Shown here piece after piece: positions 55,592 through 64,000 of a stretch of 64,000 bases of DNA (its first letter is position 1; each line of letters begins with the position of its first letter). This DNA comes from Turnera subulata (Eukaryota > Streptophyta > Magnoliopsida > Malpighiales > Passifloraceae): positions 65,217 through 129,216 of the forward strand of contig JAKUCV010006644.1 in assembly GCA_028386065.3 (NCBI GenBank). The letters are read 5' to 3'. The notes beneath the pieces are model-generated. The model worked only from the letters and a program-made list of their open reading frames with translations. It did not search any database and was not told where the DNA came from. Made by a program: the position numbers and the translations under genes.

Positions 55592-57085
55592 TGTTAGTAA
55601 TATGCCCAAAAGCCAATCACTGGATGATCATATATAGTCATGTATATACATTAAGGTTATTCCAATAAATATGATTATGAGATAATCGCTTGCACATATT
55701 TATAATCCTAGAATACTTTGTATTCTTTAATGTCCCTAGTCGATTATTATCATGGATGGGTTGTGATAATAAATAAAGACTAGCGTATGTTGAGAATTAT
55801 ATGAGATGTTAATTCTACATACGGGTACAAGTTAGAGAACTTTTGGACTGGACCGACCCACATAAGAACCCTACATGGAACATTATATGATTGTTATTAG
55901 TGGTTCTTATATGTATTGTCCTTAGACCTGAGATCATCAAGGTTCCCAACATATGAGTCGTATACTTTGATATTATTCCTAGTCATTCGTAACTGGGTGG
56001 ACTTAAGGGTAATCATTGGGTATATGATAAATGTGTAGTGGGTTTTGATTGATCAAGATGGGATTCGTCCGACCTATATAACGGGTATATTATCAGAAGG
56101 GCCTCTTGATAGAGTTGAACTGTAAATGCATGGCCATGCTCGGATTATATGATATGGTGATATCATTAGGATCCGTTTTACACAGTTAACTCGAGGATCA
56201 AGAAACTAAGATTAAACTTATACGAGATTGACGTTTTCCATGTCTCGGTTTAATCTTGATAATGGGACGAAAGGATGATGACACGTTCCGAGGCATATAG
56301 AATTAGTACTGATCTTGCCGTTCGGGTAGCAATGATGTGTTGCTAGACGCAGCTTTTTGTTTATAATTGTAAATTGAGATTTTACAATTATTGTCGAACG
56401 TTACGAGTGCCTACAGGGTCGCACACATAGAACCGTTGATTCGAGCATGTGGTTGAACCTTGGTTGGACCGTGGTTGAACCGGTTTGTGATTGGACCATG
56501 GTTGGACCAGGGTCGTTTTTGGGCTGGTTGGTTCACTAATTGTCAAAATTATTGAACCACACTTAGTGTTATGATGTGTTGATAGTGTTTTAGTGGAGAC
56601 ATAATTATGTGGAGACATAATCATGGTGGATTATGGGCCAATATGTTGGCCATAATCTCCATTGTCTTTTTGCTCTAATGGTGGATGAGTAATCAGATTA
56701 CTCTTGATCCCTCTCTCTCTTGATTCAAAATTTTTCAGAGCATCAAGAACACACACACCCTTCTTCATTCTTTGAGAAAGAAAGTAGAACACAAAACACA
56801 CATAGCTCCCGGAAATCCGCAGCTAGCGCTGTGTTCGGGAGAGCTCGGGTTGGAGATCGTGAGACGGTTTCAGTCTGTGATCGACGGTTTGTGTGGATAC
56901 CGTAGAAGGGCGGGATTTCTGTCCGGCTCTAGCTGATTCGGTTCTACAGTTGGGTGAAAGACCTCAACTGTTTCAGGTATGTTCGAAATTGTTATTCGGT
57001 TTAGCTATCTTCACTTGGATCCTCCAAGGTTTCCGGGTCTTTCTGCTGCACTTGATTGTCAAGTTTGCATGCCCGGATACTTACA
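55592..57085 (+). repeat. Copia-E 5' LTR
   Basis: 1494 bp, TGTTAGTAATATGCCC...CCCGGATACTTACA, inserted in the older fragment at 55591. It has the GGTTGGACC cluster near 56450-56515. The subfamily variants ATCATTAGGATCCG and GACGTTTTCCATG are shared with 61231-62428. Confidence 0.92.
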
Positions 57086-57086
57086 G

Positions 57087-57098
57087 TGGTAGCGGAGC
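57087..57098 (+). other. Copia-E primer-binding site
   Basis: TGGTAGCGGAGC, one base after the LTR, as in Copia-1 and Copia-2. Confidence 0.75.
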
Positions 57099-57389
57099 AT
57101 CTTGTGAAGCTCTAAATCGAATTTAGTTGTGCATATGTGTGATATGTTCATCTTAGTGTGTGTGATGTGATGAATTCATTTTGGTATATGTGATATGCTG
57201 AATTCATTTTTGTATATGTGATATATGTTGAGGTTGGTTGTGTCAAAAAGGGTTTTGAAAACAAGCACTTGTTTGGTATGTGACATCAATCAAGAGGTTC
57301 TTGGCAGTAAGTGGAAGGGGTTCGACAAAAGGAAAATCGATAGTCGGTTTTCGTAAGGAACGATGGTCGTTCTAGTGCATCGAGGCCAG
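57099..57389 (+). other. Copia-E leader, first part
   Basis: Untranslated. Contains the direct near-repeat GTGATATGCTGAATTCATTT around 57165-57205. Confidence 0.6.
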
Positions 57390-58020
57390 AACATCGATGT
57401 TCAATGGTTGAACATCGATGTTCACATGAGTTTTAGCCTTGGCAGAAGTCTGAAACATCAATGTTCAGTAGGGAACATCGATGTTCAGGACAGAAACATC
57501 GATGTTTAGGGCCTATACATCGATGTTTAAAAGTACTGCCATGAAACTTGAATTGGCAGAGGTCTCCAATATCGATGTTCAAGTTTGAACATCGATGTTC
57601 ATGAGTCCTACATCGATGTTTAAGGGTTAAACATCGATGTTTAAAACTATTGCCAAGATTCTGGACCTACGGAACTTTCCAACATTGATGTCCAAGAGTT
57701 GAACATCGATGTTCTTGAGTTCTAGAGGCCAATGACCCTTCGGAACTTTCCAACATCGATGTCCAAGAGTTGAACATCGATGTTCTTGAGCTCTACCAAA
57801 AAGTTTGGGCTTCCAGAGCCTCAAGGACATCGATGTTCATGGCAGGACATCGATGCGCTTATGTTCCAGAGGCCAAATGACATCGATGTTCTAGATAGGA
57901 CATCGATGTCCATGAGCATTGCCAAGTTGTTGGCAAGAATCAGATTCTTATAACGTCGATGTTCTTATGTATTTTTGCCAAATGGTTTGGGAGAATTAGA
58001 ATCTCAAAACGTCGATGTTC
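57390..58020 (+). repeat. Array of ACATCGATGT palindromes in the Copia-E leader
   Basis: Fourteen exact ACATCGATGT copies and about six diverged ones (for example ACATCAATGT, ACATTGATGT, ACGTCGATGT). Pairing is visible but decay is greater than in Copia-1 and Copia-2, and the last units read AACGTCGATG. Confidence 0.93.
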
Positions 58021-59610
58021 TTAGCGGGACCACCGTGCTACCTCTGCGTAGCGGCTTATATTGCATATGATGCATAGTTATTGTATATGAGATATATAAT
58101 TTTTGAATTACATGCATGACATGTATGGATACAATTGTTGACAAGTATTCATCATTGCTTAGATCAACATTTGGTAGGTTTTGCCAAAGCAAGGTGCCAA
58201 TGTTTATCCTAGCAAGATGTTATGGCATAATTGTTATGCATGGAAACAATTGTTGATGTAAATATTAAGTTCTTAGTTGCCTTCCATGATAAGCACTCAT
58301 CATTGCTTAGATCAACACTTGGTAGGTTTTGCCAAAGCAAGGTGCCAATGTTTATCCTAGCAAGGTGCGACTGGATAATTGTAATATCTGAACTGCTTAT
58401 TATGGGTTTGGACTTAACTAGGTCATCTCAATAGGATTGAGGACTTAGAGGCAAGGAGTTGAGCTAAGTCTATAAGATAGACAAGAACAAGTGTTGTTCA
58501 CTCAACTATCCAAAAGTTACATGAGATATAATTGACAAGAGTTGTCTACCTAAATAGCTATGATGTAAGCGATCAGCCAAAGCTGACTTTTGTTAGAGTG
58601 AAATATGAATCTTGGCCTACTTATCATTATTTTGATTCATAGTAGGAGCATCATTTAATAGAATTCCTTGTTAAATGATTTTTGTATACATGACTCTTAT
58701 TTGTGTGAGTTGATCATTGTTGAGTTTATCATTGTTGTAGAGTTACCATGGCACAAAACACAGGCACAATATCATTGCGATCGGTCCTTGAGAAGGAAAG
58801 CTGAGTGGAANTCGATGTTCTTAGCGGGACCACCGTGCTACCTCTGCGTAGCGGCTTATATTGCATATGATGCATAGTTATTGTATATGAGATATATAAT
58901 TTTTGAATTACATGCATGACATGTATGGATACAATTGTTGACAAGTATTCATCATTGCTTAGATCAACATTTGGTAGGTTTTGCCAAAGCAAGGTGCCAA
59001 TGTTTATCCTAGCAAGATGTTATGGCATAATTGTTATGCATGGAAACAATTGTTGATGTAAATATTAAGTTCTTAGTTGCCTTCCATGATAAGCACTCAT
59101 CATTGCTTAGATCAACACTTGGTAGGTTTTGCCAAAGCAAGGTGCCAATGTTTATCCTAGCAAGGTGCGACTGGATAATTGTAATATCTGAACTGCTTAT
59201 TATGGGTTTGGACTTAACTAGGTCATCTCAATAGGATTGAGGACTTAGAGGCAAGGAGTTGAGCTAAGTCTATAAGATAGACAAGAACAAGTGTTGTTCA
59301 CTCAACTATCCAAAAGTTACATGAGATATAATTGACAAGAGTTGTCTACCTAAATAGCTATGATGTAAGCGATCAGCCAAAGCTGACTTTTGTTAGAGTG
59401 AAATATGAATCTTGGCCTACTTATCATTATTTTGATTCATAGTAGGAGCATCATTTAATAGAATTCCTTGTTAAATGATTTTTGTATACATGACTCTTAT
59501 TTGTGTGAGTTGATCATTGTTGAGTTTATCATTGTTGTAGAGTTACCATGGCACAAAACACAGGCACAATATCATTGCGATCGGTCCTTGAGAAGGAAAG
59601 CTGAGTGGAA
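58012..59610. other. Assembly join: 799-bp identical direct repeat around a single N (58811)
   Basis: 58012-58810 and 58812-59610 appear identical at offset 800. Each contains the same leader segment and gag start, and other copies of this family have it once. This is most likely a contig overlap left unmerged. Confidence 0.9.
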
Positions 59611-61230
59611 ATAGTTTCCTAAAGTGGCATCGCATTTTGAGGATAGTCCTCGAACAAGAAAAGGTTGTATGTCCTTGAAGGGCCTGTTCCGAATGAACCA
59701 ACGCCTAATGCTCCTAGGGCAGTAAGGGATGCTTATAAGAAGCATGTTGATGATGCATGCCTTATGCTAATAACCATGGACTCTGAGCTTCAGAAGCAAC
59801 ATGCGAACATGGGGGCGTTCGATATGATCGAACACCTCAAAATGCTCTTTGAGGAGCAAGCAAGGCATGAGAGGTACGAGACCTCTAAGGCATTGTTCCA
59901 ATGCAAGATGGCCGAGTCATCACCCGTTAGACCTTATGTGCTCAAAATGATTGGATACATTGAGAGCCTTGTGGGTCTTGGTTTTCCTTTGCAAAAGGAG
60001 TTGGCCGTTGATCTAGTCCTGCAAACGTTGCGGGTAGTTACAGCTAATTTAATGACAAATTGTTGTCTGAGTTGCTTAACATGTTGGGAACAGTTGAGGA
60101 AGGGTGGTATTGCAAAGGAAGGACATTGTTTCCATTGCAATAAACCGGGCCATTGGAAACGCAACTGCCCTGTTTACCTTGAAGAGGTAAAGAAGGAGAA
60201 GGGAAGTAAGACTTCCACTTCAGGTATTTTTGTTATAGAGGCTAATATCTCTATCTCTTCATCATGGGTATTAGATACCGGATGTGGTTCTCACGTTTGT
60301 GTAAATGTGAAGGAACTGAGAAAGAGTAGGAGATTGGCAAAGGGTGAGATAGACCTACGTGTTAGAAAAGGAGCAAGAGTTGCTNAAGAAAAGGTTGTAT
60401 GTCCTTGAAGGGCCTGTTCCGAATGAACCAACGCCTAATGCTCCTAGGGCAGTAAGGGATGCTTATAAGAAGCATGTTGATGATGCATGCCTTATGCTAA
60501 TAACCATGGACTCTGAGCTTCAGAAGCAACATGCGAACATGGGGGCGTTCGATATGATCGAACACCTCAAAATGCTCTTTGAGGAGCAAGCAAGGCATGA
60601 GAGGTACGAGACCTCTAAGGCATTGTTCCAATGCAAGATGGCCGAGTCATCACCCGTTAGACCTTATGTGCTCAAAATGATTGGATACATTGAGAGCCTT
60701 GTGGGTCTTGGTTTTCCTTTGCAAAAGGAGTTGGCCGTTGATCTAGTCCTGCAAACGTTGCGGGTAGTTACAGCTAATTTAATGACAAATTGTTGTCTGA
60801 GTTGCTTAACATGTTGGGAACAGTTGAGGAAGGGTGGTATTGCAAAGGAAGGACATTGTTTCCATTGCAATAAACCGGGCCATTGGAAACGCAACTGCCC
60901 TGTTTACCTTGAAGAGGTAAAGAAGGAGAAGGGAAGTAAGACTTCCACTTCAGGTATTTTTGTTATAGAGGCTAATATCTCTATCTCTTCATCATGGGTA
61001 TTAGATACCGGATGTGGTTCTCACGTTTGTGTAAATGTGAAGGAACTGAGAAAGAGTAGGAGATTGGCAAAGGGTGAGATAGACCTACGTGTTAGAAAAG
61101 GAGCAAGAGTTGCTACATTAGCAGTAGGGACCTACTATCTATCCTTACCGAGTGGTTTGGTTTTAGAACTGGACGATTGTTATTATGTACCTACCATAAG
61201 CAGAAATTTCATTTCTGTATCTTGTCTGGA
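59548..61230 (+). pseudogene. Copia-E gag and protease start, duplicated across an N
   Basis: Starts MAQNTGTISLRSVLEKE (also at 58748 in the duplicated copy), with a shift near 59600. Then LYVLEGPVPNEPTPNAPRA, GAFDMIEHLKMLFEEQARHE and KALFQCKMAESSPVRPYVLK. There is a shortened, frame-shifted stretch near 60030-60110, then a zinc knuckle CFHCNKPGHWKRNC (C-x2-C-x4-H-x4-C), and the protease active site SSWVLDTGCGSHVC. The frame ends near 61230 in SRNFISVSCLD, where LTR sequence takes over. The segment 59656-60384 is repeated at 60386-61114. Confidence 0.88.
59656..61114. other. Assembly join: 729-bp identical direct repeat around a single N (60385)
   Basis: 59656-60384 equals 60386-61114 at offset 730. 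The repeat begins mid-codon in gag, has no element ends or target duplication, and coincides with the N, so an assembly cause is favoured over a real duplication. Confidence 0.9.
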
Positions 61231-62428
61231 CTCGTATATGATTGCCATTAGTGGTTCTTATATGTATTGTCCTTAGACGTGAGATCATCAAGGTTCCCAA
61301 CATATGAGTCGTATACTTTGATATTATTCCTAGTCATCTGTAACTGGGTGGACTTAAGGGTAATCATTGGGTATATGATAAATGTGTAGTGGGTTTTGAT
61401 TGATCAAGATGGGATTCGTCCGACTCATATAACGGGTATATTATCAGATGGGCCTCTTGATAGAGTTAAACTGTAAATGCATGGCCATGCTCGGATTATA
61501 TGATATGGTGATATCATTAGGATCCGTTTTACATAGTTAACTCGAGGATCAAGAAACTAAGATTAAACATATACGAGATTGACGTTTTCCATGTCTCGGT
61601 TTAATCTTGATAATGGGACGAAAGGACGATGACATGTTCCGAGGCATATAGAATCAGTACTGATCTTGCCGTTCAGGTAGCAATGATGTGTTGCTAGACG
61701 CCGCTCTTTGATTATAATTGTAAAATGAGACTTTACAATTATTGCCGAACTTTATGAGTGCCTACAGGGTCGCACACATAGAACCGTTGATTCGAGCATG
61801 TGGTTGAACCGTGGTTGGGTCGTGGTTGAACCAGTTTGTTATTGGACCGTGGTTGGACCAGGGTCATTTTTGGGCTGGATGGTTAACTAATTTTCAGAAT
61901 TATTGAACCACACTTAGTGCTGTGATGTGTTGATAATGTTTTAGTGGAGACATGATTATGTGGAGACATAATCATGGTGGATTATGGGCTAATATGTTGG
62001 CCATAATCTCCATTGTCTTTTTGCTCTAATGGTGGATGAGTAATTAGATTACTCTTGGTCCCTCTCTCTCCGGATTCAGAATTTTTCAGAGCATCGTGAA
62101 CACACACACCCTTCTTCATTCTTTGAGAAAGAAAGTAAACACACATAGCTCCCGGAAATCCGTAGCTAGCACTGTGTTCGGGAGAGCTCGGGTTGGAGAT
62201 CGTGAGACGGTTTCCGACTGTGATCGATAGTTCGTGTGGATACCGTGGAGGGGCGGGATTTCTGTCCGGCTCTAGCTGATTCGGTTCTGTAGTTGGGTGA
62301 TAGACCTCAACCGTTTCAGGTATGTTCGAAATTGTTATTCGGTTTAGCTATCTTCACTTGGATCCTCCAAGGTTTTCGGGTCTTTCCGCTGCACTTGATT
62401 GTCAAGTTTGCATGCCCGGATACTTACA
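61231..62428 (+). repeat. 5'-truncated Copia LTR (possibly 3' LTR of Copia-E)
   Basis: Starts abruptly inside the LTR (ATGATTGCCATTAGTGG) directly after gag/protease sequence and ends CGGATACTTACA. It shares subfamily-specific changes with the Copia-E 5' LTR. No polypurine tract or pol precedes it, so about 4 kb of Copia-E appears deleted. The CTAAT expected as the Copia-E target duplication does not follow. Confidence 0.88.
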
Positions 62429-63198
62429 CAAACATCGATGTTCTAAGATTCTGCCAATTTTTTAAAGTTTCAAAATTCTCAAACATCGATGTTCGGAGGT
62501 TAAACATCGATGTTCTGAAGATTCTGCCAATTAATTTGATGTTTTTCATGCTAGATAACATGTTCTTATGATCTTAGTGATATATGAACAATATGTTGAT
62601 TGCTTGTTATCATATTATCTTTTTATAATCATGTCAAATAGCTTGATATTGATTATAAATGATGCAAAGTTATTGTATATGCGATATATGATCACATCCA
62701 TGATTAGGAAACAACTGTTGATGTAAATATTAAGTTCCTATGCATTGCCTTCCATTGATGAGCACTCACTTATGCTTAGATCAACACTTGGTAGGTTTAC
62801 CAAAGCAAAGTGCCAATGTTTATTCTAGCAAGATGCGATGGGATAATTGTAATATCCAGATTGCTTGTTGTGGGTTGAACTTAACTAAGTCATCTCAATA
62901 GGATTGGAGACTTAGAGGCAAAGAGTTGAAATAAGTCTATGAGATAGACAAAAACAAGAGTTGTTCACTCAACTATCCAAGAGTTACATGAGAAGTAATT
63001 GGCAAAGAGTTGTCTACCTAAATAACTATGATATAAGCGATTAGGAAAAGCTAACTTATCTTGTAGTGAAATATGGATCTTGGCCCACTTATTATCATCT
63101 TGATTCAATACAGTGGGAGTATCATTTAATAAAATTCCTTGTTAAATGATTTTATACATGACTCTGGTTTTATGTGAATTGATTCTTGTAGAGTTATC
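62429..63198 (+). other. Copia-F leader with remnant of the palindrome array
   Basis: Begins with three ACATCGATGT copies (62431-62520) directly after the LTR end. The primer-binding site and first ~300 bp of leader are absent. From about 62600 it matches the second part of the leader in the other copies. Confidence 0.75.
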
Positions 63199-64000
63199 AT
63201 GACACAAAACACAAGTACTATGTCACTGTGATCAGTCCTTGAGAAGGAAAAACTGAATGGGAATAATTTCCTTAAGTGGCACCGCAATTTGAGGATAGTC
63301 CTCAAGCAAGAAAAGAAGTTGTATGTCCTTGAAGGGCCTGTTCCTAATGAACCGACACCTAATGCTCCTAGGGCAGAAAAAGATGCTTACAAGAAGCATG
63401 TTGATGAAGCATTGGATGTTGGGTGCTTTCGATATGATCGAACACCTGAAAATGCTCTTTGAAGAGCAAGCTAGGCGTGTGAGGTATGAGACCTCAAAGG
63501 CATTATTCCAATGCAAGATGGCTGAGTCATCACCAGTCAGACCTCATGTGCTCAAGATGATTGGATACATTGAGAGCCTTGAAGGCCTAGGTTGTACTTT
63601 GCAAAGAGAATTGGCCGTTGATCTTGTCCTGCAATCGTTGCCGGATAGTTATAGCCAATTTGTCTTGAATTTCAACATGAATTATCTTGACAAATCCTTG
63701 TCTGAGTTGCTTAACATGTTGGGAACATTTGAGCAACATATGAAGGCAAATAAATCCAACAACATTTTGATAGTTGGAAATAGCAAAGGAAAGGGTAAAG
63801 CCAAGTTTAACAAGAAGAAGAAGTCTGCCAAAAGGTTTGGTTCATGTGCATCTTCATCTTCACATGTGCTTAAACCAAAGGTGGTGTTGCAAAGGAAGGA
63901 CTATGTTTCCATTGCAAGAAACCTCGCCATTGGAAGCGTAGCTGTCCTATTTACGTCTAGGAGGTGAAGAAACAGAAGGGAAGTAAGACTTCCACTTCAG
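63199..64000 (+). pseudogene. Copia-F gag, running off the window
   Basis: Starts MTQNTST with an early stop (TGA), then SVLEKEKLNGNNFLKWHRNL, RIVLKQEKKLYVLEGPVPNE and AYKKHVDEAL. A deletion of about 70 bp near 63415 moves the frame to GAFDMIEHLKMLFEEQARRV. It keeps the central UBN2-type gag region (LAVDLVLQSLPDSYSQFVLN, YLDKSLSELLNMLGTFEQHM) that is deleted in Copia-1, Copia-2 and Copia-E. A Lys-rich block and a zinc knuckle CFHCKKPRHWKRSC follow in a shifted frame (His for the usual Gly before the conserved His region). The frame continues beyond 64000. Confidence 0.88.

Noticed and set aside
58012..61114. True tandem duplications in Copia-E
   Set aside because: Both duplications are identical over 700-800 bp and break exactly at an N. 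An assembly cause is simpler.

Overview
The window looks like heterochromatin of a land plant, most likely a dicot. It is AT-rich and consists almost entirely of nested LTR retrotransposons from lineages known in plants: Athila-like and Tat-like Ty3/gypsy, chromovirus derivatives, one Copia family and a TRIM, plus a Mutator-type foldback element. I found no host gene, rRNA, tRNA or CRISPR array. Every coding region I recognise belongs to a transposon and nearly all are broken, so the species cannot be named from this sequence.

Layout, oldest layer first. (0) A Tat-like Ty3/gypsy element (element C, + strand) is the substrate. Its gag and the region just before reverse transcriptase survive at 2-227, 48100-48258, 48970-49215, 53338-53575 and 54029-54905. 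(1) Inserted in its gag is a tandem Athila-type array on the - strand, 228-48094, with the order LTR1 / internal A / LTR2 / internal B / LTR3 and a 5-bp target duplication (ACAAG) at its outer ends. Also inserted in element C are a 706-bp TRIM (48259-48964, duplication CAAAG), a chromovirus derivative D that lacks reverse transcriptase (49216-53332, duplication CCATT) and a 444-bp Mutator-like foldback MITE (53576-54019, 9-bp duplication AAACTTATC). (2) Internal A carries two Copia insertions, Copia-1 (+, 4271-12610) and Copia-2 (-, 16659-33059). Internal B carries a rearranged second Athila family G (36381-38999) and a Copia solo LTR (42748-44266). (3) Copia-2 is itself interrupted by an LTR element (17471-26002) whose LTRs are about 3.5 kb each around only 1.46 kb of non-coding interior.

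The right end (54906-64000) is Copia debris: an LTR fragment, a 5' LTR with leader and gag (Copia-E), a truncated LTR, and a further leader and gag (Copia-F) running off the window. Three N gaps (28554-28574, 58811, 60385) are each flanked by identical direct repeats and are most simply unmerged contig overlaps.

The most unusual structure is in the Copia leader. Between primer-binding site and gag it carries 14 to 20 exact copies of the palindrome ACATCGATGT, arranged in pairs 20-22 bp apart. This is seen in three separate copies, once inverted, with a remnant in a fourth. The most informative structural result is the three-LTR Athila array with one target duplication, because empty-site comparisons between internals A and B give the exact boundaries and relative order of every nested insertion.
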